A DNA stretch of 64,000 bases from Sinomonas sp. P10A9 (GCF_041022165.1 NZ_CP163302.1:3348001-3412000), one strand, 5' to 3'. Shown: positions 1-9,050, counted from the first letter of the stretch. Made by a program: numbers and translations. Notes: generated by a model from the letters alone, not told the origin.

Positions 1-368
1 CGGTGCACGACGGCGGCCGGCACCAGGGCGGCCTCCTCCCCGGATACGGTGGTCTCCTCAGACTCGGCCACAGCGCCCGGCGGGACAGCCGCGGCGGCCG
101 GGGACCCCGGCGTCGTGCGCAGCGCGGCGATCCAGCCGCCGACCTCGCCGAGGGGCTCGACGCGGAGGGCGTAGAAGCGCTTCTGGCCCTGGGCGCGCGT
201 GGTGACGAGACCCGCGTCGCGCAGGACCTTGAGGTGCTTGGACACCGTGGGCTGGCTCGCGGAGAGGGCCTCCACGAGTTCGCCGACCGCCTTGTCCCCC
301 GTCCGCAGGGTGTCGAGGATGTCCCGACGTGTGCGGTCAGCGATGACGGCGAAGATGTCTGTCACCAT
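1..368 (-). CDS. ArsR-family winged-helix transcriptional regulator (3' end outside window)
   Basis: Small DNA-binding regulator, cut by the left edge; about 122 residues are visible. The N-terminal 80 residues carry the ArsR winged-helix layout: RTRRDILDTL, then ASQPTVSKHLKVLRDAGLV as recognition helix and wing, then GQKRFYAL. No metal-binding Cys box (ELCVCDL type) is visible in the helix, so it belongs with the non-metal ArsR regulators of the 'SRPBCC neighbour' kind. After residue 85 the tail is Ala/Pro/Glu-rich and low in complexity. The ATG at 368 has TAGGCT six bases upstream, consistent with a leaderless transcript. It lies 18 bp downstream of acuC on the same strand. Target genes cannot be told from the sequence. 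Confidence 0.85.
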   Translation of the reverse strand, partial: MVTDIFAVIADRTRRDILDTLRTGDKAVGELVEALSASQPTVSKHLKVLRDAGLVTTRAQGQKRFYALRVEPLGEVGGWIAALRTTPGSPAAAAVPPGAVAESEETTVSGEEAALVPAAVVH

Positions 369-374
369 GCCCCC

Positions 375-380
375 AGCCTA
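375..380 (-). promoter_or_regulatory. Probable -10 element of leaderless ArsR gene
   Basis: TAGGCT on the minus strand, exactly six bases before the ATG at 368. It matches the TANNNT -10 pattern that recurs at this spacing in the window. Confidence 0.45.
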
Positions 381-386
381 CCCACC

Positions 387-1652
387 TCAGTCGAACCACG
401 GGTCGAGCCCATGGAGGGGGAAGACCTCCCTGCGCGTGGCCATGACGGCCCGGTCCACGGGATCGTTCGGGTTGAAGCCGATCTCCCACGACCGCCACCA
501 CAGGTCCGCGCCCTCGCCCATGAGCGCGGGGGCATCCTTGCCGTACTCGTCGCGCACATAGTCGCGCCAGGACTGGGGAGTGGGCGTCTGCAGGTTCACG
601 GGATGCCCGGCGGCGATGCCCACGAGATGCGCCCAGGCCCGTGGCACGACCTGCACGACCTCGTACCCGCCGCCGCCGGTGGCAATCCAGCGCCCCTCGC
701 AGAAGCGCCGGGCCAGCGCCGATACGCTCAGCGCCACCTCGCGCTGTGCATCAACCGTGACCTGGAGGTTGGTGAGGGGATCCAGGTGGTGGGCGTCGCA
801 GCCGTGCTGGCTCACGATCACCTCGGGCCGGAACGCCTCGACCAGCTGCGGGACCACGGCGTGGAAGGCCCGCAGCCAGCCCGCGTCCCGCGTGCCGGCG
901 GGGAGGGCCACGTTGACGGCCGTGCCCTCCGCGTCGGCCCCGCCCGTCTCGGTGGGGAAGCCCGTCCCGGGGAAGAGGGTGAGGCCGCTCTCGTGGAGGG
1001 AGATGGTCATAACGCGGGGCTCGTCCCAGAAGATCCGCTCGGTGCCGTCGCCGTGGTGCGCGTCCGTGTCGATGTACACGACGCGGCCGACGCCGCGGTC
1101 CAGCAGCCGCTGGATGGCTGCGGCAGCGTCGTTGTAGATGCAGAAGCCGGAGCCGCGGTCGGCGGCCGCGTGGTGCATGCCGCCGGCAAAGTTCACGGCG
1201 TGGACGGCGGACCCGTCGAGGATCGCCTCCGCGGCCACGAGAGAACCGCCCACGAGGCGTGCGCTCGCTTCGTGCATCCCGGCGAATGCCGGATCGTCCT
1301 CGGTGCCCAGGCCCTGGGTCGGTTCGGGCCGATCGGGGTTCTCGCTCACCCGGTGGACCGCGGCGATGTACTCGCGCGTGTGCACCGTCGCGAGCTCGTC
1401 GTCGGTGGCCACGTGGGGCTCAACAAGCGTCACGGTCGGCAGCGAGAAGAGGCCGAGCGCCTCGCACAGGCGGGCCGTGAGGTCGAGCCGCGCGGGGCTC
1501 ATGGGGTGCTGGTCACCGAAGTTGTAGCTCAGGACCGACTCGCTCCAGGCCACGGCCGTGGGGTACTCGATGCGCCGGATTGCGCTTGGGGAGCCGCCGG
1601 CGATGCTGTGCACAGGGCCGGTGGCCCGCTGCTGCGCTGCGCCCTCGGACAT
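387..1652 (-). CDS. acuC: Acetoin utilization protein AcuC-like histone-deacetylase-fold enzyme
   Basis: 421-residue zinc-dependent deacetylase of the HDAC/AcuC superfamily. The signature HHAAADRGSGFCIYNDAA precedes DTDAHHGDGTERIF (about residues 195-208), which supplies the zinc Asp/His ligands, and ATGGGGYEV near residue 340 closes the catalytic site. Length fits AcuC (about 390-420). In Bacillus AcuC deacetylates acetyl-CoA synthetase; an acsA gene with the conserved acetylatable lysine lies at 36146-38125 here, so that role is a reasonable inference. The first 24 residues are poorly conserved. The ATG at 1652 sits six bases from a TAGCCT -10-like hexamer, supporting this start without a ribosome binding site. 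It is divergent from trkH. Confidence 0.9.
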   Translation of the reverse strand: MSEGAAQQRATGPVHSIAGGSPSAIRRIEYPTAVAWSESVLSYNFGDQHPMSPARLDLTARLCEALGLFSLPTVTLVEPHVATDDELATVHTREYIAAVHRVSENPDRPEPTQGLGTEDDPAFAGMHEASARLVGGSLVAAEAILDGSAVHAVNFAGGMHHAAADRGSGFCIYNDAAAAIQRLLDRGVGRVVYIDTDAHHGDGTERIFWDEPRVMTISLHESGLTLFPGTGFPTETGGADAEGTAVNVALPAGTRDAGWLRAFHAVVPQLVEAFRPEVIVSQHGCDAHHLDPLTNLQVTVDAQREVALSVSALARRFCEGRWIATGGGGYEVVQVVPRAWAHLVGIAAGHPVNLQTPTPQSWRDYVRDEYGKDAPALMGEGADLWWRSWEIGFNPNDPVDRAVMATRREVFPLHGLDPWFD

Positions 1653-1658
1653 GGGGCT

Positions 1659-1664
1659 AGGCTA
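1659..1664 (-). promoter_or_regulatory. Probable -10 element of leaderless acuC
   Basis: TAGCCT on the minus strand, six bases before the ATG at 1652; no Shine-Dalgarno lies between. Confidence 0.45.
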
Positions 1665-1775
1665 CCGGACCTCCACTGCGGTGCAGGCCACAAGGCGCCG
1701 CAGGTGGTTTACTGTGACACGAAGCCGCCGCCCGGGTCCTCTGGGCGACCAGTACACCCACAGGACACGCTTTCC

Positions 1776-3185
1776 ATGGCCCAGACCAAGCCGACGTGGC
1801 AGCCCGCGCCCCAGCGCGAGGGCCTCGGTCCGCTCACCGGACTCCGCGACGTCGTCGACCGGTTCGCCGCCTCGTCCCCGGCACGGCTCGCGGTGCTGAC
1901 CTTCTCGGTCGCCATCATCCTGTTCACCCTGCTCCTCGCGCTCCCGATCTCGTCCACTGACGGCAGGGTCACGCCGCTCCACGAGGCCCTGTTCACCGCC
2001 GCATCCGCGGTCTGTGTGACGGGCCTGACGGTCGTCTCGACGGCGGCGCACTGGACGTTCTTCGGGCAGCTCGTCATCCTGCTCGGCATCTTCGTGGGCG
2101 GCCTCGGAACGCTAACCATCGCGTCGCTGCTCACGCTCATGGTGAGCAGGCGGCTCGGCCTGCGCAGCAGGCTCATCGCCCAGGAGGGACTCAACACGAG
2201 CCGTCTGGGCGAGGTCGGGGAGCTCCTGCGCGTCGTCATCATGACGTCGGTCCTGATCGAGGGCTCGCTCGCCGTCGTCCTCACGGCGCGATTCGTGACG
2301 CTCGGCGAGGACTGGTGGCAGTCCCTGTGGCACGGGATCTTCTACTCGATCTCATCCTTCAACAACGCGGGCTTCACTCCCCACTCAGACGGGATCGTCC
2401 CCTACCAGCAGGATCTCTGGATTCTCGTGCCGATCGCGCTCGGGGCCTTCGTGGGCTCGCTCGGATTCCCCGTGATCCTCGGCCTGCGGCAGGGCGGATT
2501 CCGGTGGAAGAGGTGGAGCCTGCACGTCAAGCTCACGATCCAGGTCTCCGCAATCCTCGTGGCCCTCGGCAGCGCGCTGTGGGGCTGGATGGAGTGGGAC
2601 AACCCGCGCACGATCGGCGCGATGAACGTGGGCAACAAGGTCATCCACTCCGTGTTCGCGTCCATCATGACCCGCTCCTGCGGGTTCAACCTCGTTGACC
2701 AGAACAGCCTGGAGGGCACCACACGGATCCTCACGGACGCACTCATGTTCGTGGGAGGCGGATCGGCCTCGACCGCGGGCGGCATCAAGGTCACTACCCT
2801 CGCGGTGCTGTTCCTCGCGATCCTCGCCGAGGGGCGCGGCGACCCAGACGTCAAGGCGTACGGGCGCACGATCCCCCACAGTGCACTGCGGGTGGCGATC
2901 TCGGTGATCGTCGCCGGGGCGACGCTCGTGCTCGTGGGCTGCTTCCTCATGGCGGCGATCACGGGGCAGTCGCTCGACCGAGTCCTGTTCGAGGTCCTCT
3001 CGGCCTTCGCGACCGTGGGACTGAGCACGGGCCTCAGCGCCGAGTCCCCGCCGGCCGGCATGTACGTCCTGACGGTGCTCATGTTCGCCGGCCGCGTCGG
3101 GACGATCACGCTCGCGTCCGGACTGTCCGTCCGCCAGCGCATCCAGCTGTACCACTACCCGGAAGAGAGGCCGATCATTGGCTAA
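1776..3185 (+). CDS. trkH: TrkH/KtrB-type potassium uptake channel subunit
   Basis: 469-residue polytopic membrane protein that forms the K+ translocation path of a Trk/Ktr system. All four pore-loop repeats are visible: SAVCVTGLTVV, SSFNNAGFTPHSD, SIMTRSCGFNLVDQ and LSAFATVGLSTGLS, each with the conserved selectivity glycine. The length is Ktr/TrkH-like. The ATG at 1776 is chosen because residues before it in the open frame are Arg/Pro-rich antisense of acuC; CAGGA lies about 10 bases upstream. Its TAA stop overlaps the TTG start of trkA, implying translational coupling to the regulatory subunit. The 123-bp divergent gap to acuC must hold both promoters. Confidence 0.93.
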   Translation: MAQTKPTWQPAPQREGLGPLTGLRDVVDRFAASSPARLAVLTFSVAIILFTLLLALPISSTDGRVTPLHEALFTAASAVCVTGLTVVSTAAHWTFFGQLVILLGIFVGGLGTLTIASLLTLMVSRRLGLRSRLIAQEGLNTSRLGEVGELLRVVIMTSVLIEGSLAVVLTARFVTLGEDWWQSLWHGIFYSISSFNNAGFTPHSDGIVPYQQDLWILVPIALGAFVGSLGFPVILGLRQGGFRWKRWSLHVKLTIQVSAILVALGSALWGWMEWDNPRTIGAMNVGNKVIHSVFASIMTRSCGFNLVDQNSLEGTTRILTDALMFVGGGSASTAGGIKVTTLAVLFLAILAEGRGDPDVKAYGRTIPHSALRVAISVIVAGATLVLVGCFLMAAITGQSLDRVLFEVLSAFATVGLSTGLSAESPPAGMYVLTVLMFAGRVGTITLASGLSVRQRIQLYHYPEERPIIG

Positions 3186-3876
3186 TCCCACCACCAGCAC
3201 GGCGGCCGCCAGCCGGCGCCCCAACCCCTCGGCGCCCGTCCTCGTGATCGGGCTCGGCCGCTTCGGCGCCGCCACCGCCGAGCAGCTCGTGAAGCAGGGC
3301 CGCGAGGTCCTCGCGATCGAGCGGGACGTCAACCTCGTCCAGAAATGGTCCGGGACCCTCACGCATGTGGTACAGGCGGATGCGACGAACATCGACGCGC
3401 TGCGCCAGCTCGGCGCCCAGGAGTTCCAGTCCGCAGTGGTCGGCGTGGGGACCTCGATCGAATCGTCGGTGCTCATCACCGCGAACCTCGTGGACCTCGG
3501 GATCGAGCAGATGTGGGTCAAGGCGATCACCCCCTCGCACGGCAAGATCCTCGCCCGCATCGGCGCGAACCACGTGATCTACCCCGAGGCGGACGCCGGC
3601 GTCCGCGCCGCGCACCTCGTGAGCGGGCGCATGCTGGACTTCATCGAGTTCGACGACGACTTCGCGATCGTCAAGATGTACCCGCCCAAGGAGACCCAGG
3701 GCTTCACTCTGGCCGAGTCCGGTGTGCGGTCGAAGTACGGCGTGACCATCGTGGGCGTCAAGAGCCCGGGCGAGGACTTCACGTATGCCCAGCCCAACAC
3801 GAAGGTCACGGGCAGGGACATGCTCATCGTCTCGGGACACGTCGACCTGCTCGAGCGGTTCGCAGCGCGGCCGTAG
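3178..3876 (+). CDS. trkA: TrkA/KtrA-type NAD-binding regulatory subunit of potassium uptake
   Basis: 232-residue cytosolic gating subunit. The Rossmann RCK-N domain begins at residue 22 (VLVIGLGRFGAATAEQL, GxGxxG) and continues through VVQADATN, the usual acidic second-strand region. A C-terminal RCK-C half (residues about 140-230) contains KYGVTIVGVKSPG. One RCK module is typical of KtrA or mycobacterial/streptococcal-type TrkA rather than the double module of E. coli TrkA. The TTG start overlaps the trkH stop by eight bases; no other in-frame start lies close before the GxGxxG strand, so the coupled TTG is preferred. Confidence 0.92.
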   Translation: MANPTTSTAAASRRPNPSAPVLVIGLGRFGAATAEQLVKQGREVLAIERDVNLVQKWSGTLTHVVQADATNIDALRQLGAQEFQSAVVGVGTSIESSVLITANLVDLGIEQMWVKAITPSHGKILARIGANHVIYPEADAGVRAAHLVSGRMLDFIEFDDDFAIVKMYPPKETQGFTLAESGVRSKYGVTIVGVKSPGEDFTYAQPNTKVTGRDMLIVSGHVDLLERFAARP

Positions 3877-4018
3877 GACGCGCTGCACGGCGAGGCGGAG
3901 CCAAAATTCGCGCGACGCGGTGCGGCCAGAAGACGCACGGCACGGCACGGCCAGAAGAAGCGCGGCGCGGCCACGCGTCACGCCCGGGGCGCGCACGACG
4001 GCGCGTGGCGGCGAGCGC

Positions 4019-4852
4019 TCAAAGGCGGCGCAGCGCGGCGTCGAGCATCTCCTCGGTGAGCCTACCGGTGGAGGTGTTGTGCGGGCTGACGTGGTAGCAG
4101 CCCCGCAGCCGAACCTCTGCGCCGCCCGGGAGGCGCAGGAGCACCTCTGCGCCGTGCCCGAAGGCCGGCTTGGGCCGCGGCGCACCCCAGCCAAGCCGTC
4201 GGGCGGCCCCGAGGACCGCGTTCCAGCCGACCGCGCCGAGGGCAAGGATGGCTGAGAGCCCTTGGGGCGAGGCGGCGCTGAGGGCAAGATCACGGTCGAG
4301 CCAGTGCCCGCACGTGGCGAGTTCGGCCGGCGTCGGCCGATTCGCGGGCGGCGCGCAGCGCACGGAGGCGACCATGCGGATCCCGGTGAGTGCCATGCCG
4401 TCTCCCGCGGCGACCGACGTGGCCTGATTGGCGTAGCCGGTGCGGTGCAGGGCGGCGTAGAGCCAGTCGCCGGAGCGGTCGCCGGTGAACATGCGCCCCG
4501 TCCGGTTCGTGCCGTTGGCCGCGGGCGCGAGGCCCACGATGAGCTTCGACGCCCTCGGGTCTCCGAATGACGGCCCGGGCCGGCCCCAGTAGGGCTGGTC
4601 CGCGAATGCTGCCCTGCGGCCGCCGATTGCGACCGATTCCCGCCATTCGACGAGGCGCGGGCACGCGCGGCACACCGAACTCATCGCGTCCACGTCCTGG
4701 ACCGAGCCCGCCGAGGAGGCGAGCCGCGCGACGTCGTGCGCGGTGCGCGCGACCGGAGTCTGGGCCGTTGCGGGGTCGTCGGGCCACCCGGTCCCGGGCG
4801 GAACAGGCGAGGCGAACGGCTGGCCCGTGACGGGGTGCGGATCTGCGCGCAT
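4019..4852 (-). CDS. Family 5 (UDGb-like) uracil-DNA glycosylase
   Basis: 277-residue base-excision repair enzyme. Motif [19 protein letters not shown] matches the family-5 loop that lacks the catalytic Asp/Asn of family 1, and [15 protein letters not shown] near the C terminus is the DNA-intercalation motif. Cysteines in [13 protein letters not shown] and ATCGHW provide the usual four iron-sulfur ligands. Family members excise uracil and sometimes hypoxanthine, relevant to a high-GC genome prone to cytosine deamination. An upstream in-frame ATG at 4939 was rejected because it would run through the divergent neighbour's start; the ATG at 4852 has TACCGT six bases upstream. Confidence 0.88.
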   Translation of the reverse strand: MRADPHPVTGQPFASPVPPGTGWPDDPATAQTPVARTAHDVARLASSAGSVQDVDAMSSVCRACPRLVEWRESVAIGGRRAAFADQPYWGRPGPSFGDPRASKLIVGLAPAANGTNRTGRMFTGDRSGDWLYAALHRTGYANQATSVAAGDGMALTGIRMVASVRCAPPANRPTPAELATCGHWLDRDLALSAASPQGLSAILALGAVGWNAVLGAARRLGWGAPRPKPAFGHGAEVLLRLPGGAEVRLRGCYHVSPHNTSTGRLTEEMLDAALRRL

Positions 4853-4858
4853 GGGACT

Positions 4859-4864
4859 ACGGTA
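4859..4864 (-). promoter_or_regulatory. Probable -10 element of leaderless uracil-DNA glycosylase gene
   Basis: TACCGT on the minus strand, six bases before the ATG at 4852; it decides against the longer 4939 start. Confidence 0.45.
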
Positions 4865-4932
4865 TGTCGCACCCCACGGCGGGTGGCCCCCCGGCGGGAA
4901 TACGCCACCCCGGGCGATGGGTTGGCGCAGAC

Positions 4933-5577
4933 ATGACAACGATCGGAATCATCGGAGCAGGACACATCGGCAGCCAGATTGCGCGCAAGGCGGTGGGGCT
5001 CGGCTACGACGTCGTGATCAGCAACTCCCGAGGACCGGAGACGCTCGCTGATCTCGTCGCCGAGCTCGGTCCGCGTGCGAAGGCTGCGGTTGCAGCGGAG
5101 GCCGCCGAGGCGGGCGACTTCGCGGTCGTCACCGTGCCGTTCAAGAACCTCGAGCAGGTGCCGGTCCAGCCGCTCGCCGGCAAGGTCGTCATCGACACGA
5201 ACAACTACTACTGGGAGCGCGACGGCCACATTGCCGTCCTCGACGAGGGGCAGGCCACGGTCTCGGGGCTCCTCCAGGAGCACCTTCCGACGTCCAAGGT
5301 CGCCAAGGGCTTCAACCACATCCGCTACACAGACATCACGACCGATGGCACGCCCGCTGGCACCCCCGACCGCCGTGCCCTCGCTACCGCGAGCGATTCG
5401 CCCGAGGCCGCGGAGCTCGTGACGAGGCTCTACGACGAGTTCGGCTTCGACACCGTCAACGTCGGGCCGCTTGCGGGCAGCTGGCGCGTGGAACGGGACC
5501 GCCCCGCGTACGCCGCTGGACGTCAGACCGCAGCCGAGCTCGAGGCCAACCTCGCCAAGGCACCGCGCACCATCTGA
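4933..5577 (+). CDS. NADP-binding F420-type oxidoreductase (NADPH:F420 reductase-like fold)
   Basis: 214-residue Rossmann protein. The N terminus [18 protein letters not shown] is a classic GxGxxG dinucleotide loop, followed by [10 protein letters not shown], where Ser-Arg is typical of an NADP phosphate pocket. VVTVPFKNL and [11 protein letters not shown] lie in the middle. The family (F420-dependent NADP reductase / metalloreductase-like) includes both true F420 enzymes and proteins that only share the NADP fold, so the substrate is open. The start at 4933 is preferred over an upstream in-frame ATG at 4864, which would add a Pro/Gly-rich leader ahead of the first beta strand. Confidence 0.82.
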   Translation: MTTIGIIGAGHIGSQIARKAVGLGYDVVISNSRGPETLADLVAELGPRAKAAVAAEAAEAGDFAVVTVPFKNLEQVPVQPLAGKVVIDTNNYYWERDGHIAVLDEGQATVSGLLQEHLPTSKVAKGFNHIRYTDITTDGTPAGTPDRRALATASDSPEAAELVTRLYDEFGFDTVNVGPLAGSWRVERDRPAYAAGRQTAAELEANLAKAPRTI

Positions 5578-5599
5578 GGCGCCCTGCTCTGGGGCGCCT
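5577..5599 (+). terminator. GC-rich hairpin after oxidoreductase gene
   Basis: AGGCGCCC pairs with GGGCGCCT around a seven-base loop, starting on the last base of the stop codon at 5577. No T-run follows, as is usual for terminators in this window. Confidence 0.5.
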
Positions 5600-5614
5600 G
5601 CAGCGGAGGTTAGG

Positions 5615-5648
5615 GGCGCACGACGGCGAGGGCTCGCCGTCGTGCGCC
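5615..5648. terminator. Bidirectional terminator hairpin with GCACGACGGCG core
   Basis: Perfect 15-bp stem (GGCGCACGACGGCGA, 5615-5629, with its complement 5634-5648) and a four-base GGGC loop, midway between two convergent genes. Its core recurs in other intergenic hairpins here. Confidence 0.75.
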
Positions 5649-5658
5649 TCTCGCCCTC

Positions 5659-6480
5659 TCACGACGCGGACTGCACCGCTGCGCGGTCGAGGAATTCGAG
5701 GAGGGCGCTGGCCAGGAGGTCGGGGGCGGTCATGTTTGCCGCGTGGCCTTGGCCCGCCAAGACTGCGATGCGAGCGTCCGCGAACCTCGCGGCAACGGAC
5801 TCATACCATGAGCGGCGCTGCGGTTCGGTGGCTTCGCCGACCACGATCAGTACCGGCGCGGCAACTCTATCGGTCTCCAACGGGTCGGCAGCGTGCTCGT
5901 TGACCGCGCGCAGTTCACGCGGGATCGTGTACGCCGAACGGAGCATCGCGTGCCAGATGGACTGCGACTTGAGGGCTTCAATCTGCGCAGGTTCCATCCG
6001 GGCTGCCGCGGGCAGGAAGAGGTCGAGTGCCTCTTCCGGCAGGCCCGAGGTGACTAGCCGGTCGAGCTCGTCGATGAACGCACGGGGGATGATCTCCACT
6101 CCAGAGGGAGCGGTGCTGCCCTCATAGAGTGTGAGACTGCCAAGGTTCGGGATTCGGGGCGCAGCATGGACGGCGACGAGTCCTCCAAACGAATGGCCGT
6201 ACACATGTACTGGGCCCGGGAGCGCGGCGGCGACCGCGACGGCGTCCTCCACCTCGCGCTTGGTGTCGTACGCCTCGGCGTCCCCGCTCGCGGGGCGTCC
6301 GCGCCGGTCGAGGGCTGCGACCGTCATGTGAGGCGCAAGCAGCGGAATCATCCGGTCCCACGCTGTGTGGTCGCACGCCGCCCCGTGGATCGCGAGGAGG
6401 GTCGGTCCGGATCCTGTGATCCACACCGCGATCGGGGTCCCGTCCGCCGAGGGCACCGTCTTGCACTGGGTCTCGGTCAT
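5659..6480 (-). CDS. Alpha/beta hydrolase
   Basis: 273-residue soluble alpha/beta-hydrolase-fold enzyme. LLAIHGAACDHTAWDRM provides the oxyanion HG motif, VHVYGHSFGGLVAV the nucleophile elbow Ser (GHSFGG, about residue 100), VLIVVGEATEP the acid strand and LAGQGHAANM the catalytic His. The fold covers esterases, lactonases and related enzymes; the substrate is not visible. It overlaps the preceding hydrolase gene by ATGA (6477-6480), so the two hydrolases form a translationally coupled pair and may act on related substrates. No signal peptide. Confidence 0.83.
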   Translation of the reverse strand: MTETQCKTVPSADGTPIAVWITGSGPTLLAIHGAACDHTAWDRMIPLLAPHMTVAALDRRGRPASGDAEAYDTKREVEDAVAVAAALPGPVHVYGHSFGGLVAVHAAPRIPNLGSLTLYEGSTAPSGVEIIPRAFIDELDRLVTSGLPEEALDLFLPAAARMEPAQIEALKSQSIWHAMLRSAYTIPRELRAVNEHAADPLETDRVAAPVLIVVGEATEPQRRSWYESVAARFADARIAVLAGQGHAANMTAPDLLASALLEFLDRAAVQSAS

Positions 6481-7301
6481 GGTTCTTCTCCTGTCAGTGT
6501 TGGTTCGGTCATCCCGGAGGCGCGCGGACAGCCTGCCCAGAGTCTGGCGAGTGAGGCCGCGACGTGGTCCGGCTCGGTGCGGTGCGGCGGGTCGAAGTGG
6601 TGCCGACCGGGGAACACTTCCAGGCGGAACCGGGGGAACACCCCGGAGAGTCGGTCCGCGATCTCACCGTAGTCGTCCGGGTTGGACAGGGCGCCGAGGG
6701 CGAAGTAGACGGGCTTGTCGAAGCGCGTGAGTACATCCCGATCGAGGTCGTAGGTCGCGAAGGTCGTCAGGAACGCGCGGATGCCTGCCGGTCGCAGCGC
6801 CATCCACGGAGGCTGCTCCCCGCCCGGAACGGGCAGGCCGGCGGTCACGCCAGGGCGGACGCCGAGCCGGACGAACCGGGCCATGAACTCGTCGGGCTCA
6901 AGGCCCTCGAGCTCCTGGTACTGCTCCCACAGGGCCCGGTGCGCCGGACTCCAGCCCCAGTTCCCGGCCCACGCGGGCTCGAGGAGCGCCAGCGATTCGA
7001 GCCGCTCGGGGTGCTTTGCCGCGAACGCGAGGACAGAGGCTCCACCGCCCGAATACCCCACGAGGTGGAACGTCTCCCACCCGAGCGCGTCCGCCATGCG
7101 CGCGACGCCGGCCGCTTCCGTGTCGAGGGAATAGTCAGGTGGCGGCGTGGGGCTGGCATACACCTCGAGATCCTTGGATACCGCGTGGACGGATTCGCCC
7201 AGCCTGTCGTGCAGAGACGAGATGAGCGCCCCGTAGGCGGGCGTGGCAGGCAGGACGCTGCCCGGGAGGAGAATCGCGCGGTGGGCGGGGGACGTGTTCA
7301 T
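6477..7301 (-). CDS. Alpha/beta hydrolase
   Basis: 274 residues from the ATG at 7301 (an alternative in-frame start at 7337 adds 12 residues). The nucleophile elbow FHLVGYSGGGASVLAF has GYSGGG, and VFPGRHHFDPPHRT supplies the catalytic His. HLVGYSGGG and LALLEPAWAG are typical of small alpha/beta hydrolases. It is coupled by ATGA to the downstream hydrolase and divergent from the HD-GYP/LuxR regulator at 7461, which is therefore a candidate regulator of the pair. Confidence 0.8.
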   Translation of the reverse strand: MNTSPAHRAILLPGSVLPATPAYGALISSLHDRLGESVHAVSKDLEVYASPTPPPDYSLDTEAAGVARMADALGWETFHLVGYSGGGASVLAFAAKHPERLESLALLEPAWAGNWGWSPAHRALWEQYQELEGLEPDEFMARFVRLGVRPGVTAGLPVPGGEQPPWMALRPAGIRAFLTTFATYDLDRDVLTRFDKPVYFALGALSNPDDYGEIADRLSGVFPRFRLEVFPGRHHFDPPHRTEPDHVAASLARLWAGCPRASGMTEPTLTGEEP

Positions 7302-7448
7302 GACCCAAGAATCCCGCACCGGGGAGTGGAGCGACATCGCGTGATCGCGCTATCTCGTCCATGCGGCAGGCACCCCCGCGTGGCCGGAGGCCAGCCGGAC
7401 ACGGGCCGGACACGAGGCTTGCCTCTGGTCGAGCCGCAATCTGGGGTC

Positions 7449-7454
7449 CATGAT
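7449..7454 (+). promoter_or_regulatory. Possible -10 element of leaderless HD-GYP/LuxR gene
   Basis: CATGAT (four of six matches to TATAAT) exactly six bases before the ATG at 7461. Confidence 0.3.
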
Positions 7455-7460
7455 CAACCC

Positions 7461-8966
7461 ATGACGCGCCCGCTTCGGCTCGCGGAGTTCATCGCGGCCA
7501 TCTCCCTCGCTACAGACCTCGGCATGGGCCAACCGCTCGAGCAGTGCCTGCGGACGTGCCTCACGGCCCTCGAGCTCGCGGAGGCGGCGGGCGTGGAGCG
7601 GGACACGCTGCCTGAGGTCTACTACACCGCGCTCCTGCGCTTCCTTGGCTGCACGGCGGATGCCCACGAGACCGCGGACCTCGCCGGGGGAGACGACATT
7701 GCGCTCCGCGCGGCCATCGCGCCAGTCCTCGGCGCCCCGCCGCGGGAGTTCCTCGGAGCTGTGCTGCCCTCCCTCGCGGCCGGCCGAGGGGCGCCCGCGC
7801 GCGTCGCAGCCGCGGCGGGATTCCTCGCGCACGGAGCGGCCCGGCTGCGCGAGGGCGTGCGGGCACACTGCGAGGCCGCGGAGATGCTCGCGGTCCGGCT
7901 CGGGCTCCCGGACGGCACGCGGGCCGCGCTCGGGGCGGCGTTCGAGATGTGGGACGGGCACGGCTTCCCGAACGGGCTCTCGGGTGAGGCCATCCCGCCC
8001 GCGGCTCGAATCGTCATTCTCGCCCGCAACGTCGAGGTGATCGCCCGGCTGCAGGGGCCCGACGCCGTCCGCACTGCTCTGCGGGGCCGCGCGGGCCACT
8101 CACTCGACCCTGCGCTCGCCGCTCTGGCAGTGCGGAACCTCGACGGGCTCCTGGATGCCGCGCGGGCCGAGATGCCGTGGGACGAGGCGCTGCGCCGCGA
8201 ACCCAGCCCGCGCGCGGAAGTCCCCGCAGAGCGGCTCGAGGAGGTCCTCGCAGTGTTCGGGGACTTCTCCGATCTGAAGGAACCGGCGCGCGCCGGGTTC
8301 TCGCGGGACGTGGCCGCCCTCGCGGCGTTCGCCGTCCCCGACAGCGCCGAGACCGTGCGCCAGACGGCGCTTGTCCAGGACATCGGGCGCGTCGCGGTGC
8401 CCTCAGGGGGACGCACGTCCCCCGCCAACGATGAGCGGCTGCGCCTCCACCCGTACTACAGCGAGCGCATCCTGGCCCGCACACCCGCAACAGCCCCGCT
8501 GGCCCGGCTCGCGGGAATGCACCACGAGCGGCTCGACGGCTCAGGCTACTACCGGGGCGCGAGCGCCTCGGAGCTTCCCTGGGCCGCGCGGGTCCTCGCC
8601 GCAGCCGATGCGTTCCGGGAGCTGCTCGTGCCCGCGGCAGGGCACACGCGCACCGTAGCGCAGGCCGCGGACGCCCTTGCGCGGGAGGCCCCTGGCAAGC
8701 TCGACCCCGATGCGGTGGACGCGGTCCTCGCGGCTGCAGGCCTGCATGGGCGGCGTGCTCGCACTGCCGCACCTGCAGGGCTCACGGATCGCGAAGTCGA
8801 GGTGCTGCGGCACCTCTGCCACGGTGCCACCAAGAAGGAGATCGCCTCAGCCCTGATCATCTCTCCGAGCACCGCCGACCACCACGTGCGGCACATCTAC
8901 GCCAAAGTCGGTGTCTCTTCCCGCGCTGCTGCGACGCTCTTCGCGGTCGAGCACGACCTCCTCTGA
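7461..8966 (+). CDS. Degenerate tandem HD-GYP-domain protein fused to LuxR-type HTH
   Basis: 501 residues. Two HD-GYP-like halves are visible: the first ends in FEMWDGHGFPNGLSG (about 160) plus IPPAARIVILA, the second has VQDIGRVAVPSG (about 305) and HHERLDGSGYY (about 355). In the first half the expected HD is replaced by LLRFLGC, and in the second HD is QD and GYP is GYY, so metal-dependent c-di-GMP hydrolysis looks lost or altered. The C terminus LTDREVEVLRHLCHG...SPSTADHHVRHIY is a complete LuxR/GerE helix-turn-helix. It is likely a ligand-sensing transcription factor. It is divergent from two coupled hydrolase genes. The upstream open frame from 6564 is antisense to the hydrolase gene. 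Confidence 0.82.
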   Translation: MTRPLRLAEFIAAISLATDLGMGQPLEQCLRTCLTALELAEAAGVERDTLPEVYYTALLRFLGCTADAHETADLAGGDDIALRAAIAPVLGAPPREFLGAVLPSLAAGRGAPARVAAAAGFLAHGAARLREGVRAHCEAAEMLAVRLGLPDGTRAALGAAFEMWDGHGFPNGLSGEAIPPAARIVILARNVEVIARLQGPDAVRTALRGRAGHSLDPALAALAVRNLDGLLDAARAEMPWDEALRREPSPRAEVPAERLEEVLAVFGDFSDLKEPARAGFSRDVAALAAFAVPDSAETVRQTALVQDIGRVAVPSGGRTSPANDERLRLHPYYSERILARTPATAPLARLAGMHHERLDGSGYYRGASASELPWAARVLAAADAFRELLVPAAGHTRTVAQAADALAREAPGKLDPDAVDAVLAAAGLHGRRARTAAPAGLTDREVEVLRHLCHGATKKEIASALIISPSTADHHVRHIYAKVGVSSRAAATLFAVEHDLL

Positions 8967-9020
8967 CGCAAGCCTCCTCTCGGCCGCGGCCCCAACGCAC
9001 CCCGAGCGGGCGGCGGGATA

Positions 9021-9050
9021 CGCGCGACGGCGACCGCTCGCCGTCGCGCG
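9021..9050. terminator. Bidirectional terminator hairpin
   Basis: Perfect 13-bp stem CGCGCGACGGCGA (9021-9033) with complement 9038-9050 and loop CCGC, between the convergent regulator and proC. Confidence 0.72.

Noticed and set aside
3..1775. N-terminal extension of TrkH back to the left edge
   Set aside because: The stretch is antisense to acuC and the ArsR gene and lacks membrane helices; TrkH starts properly at 1776.
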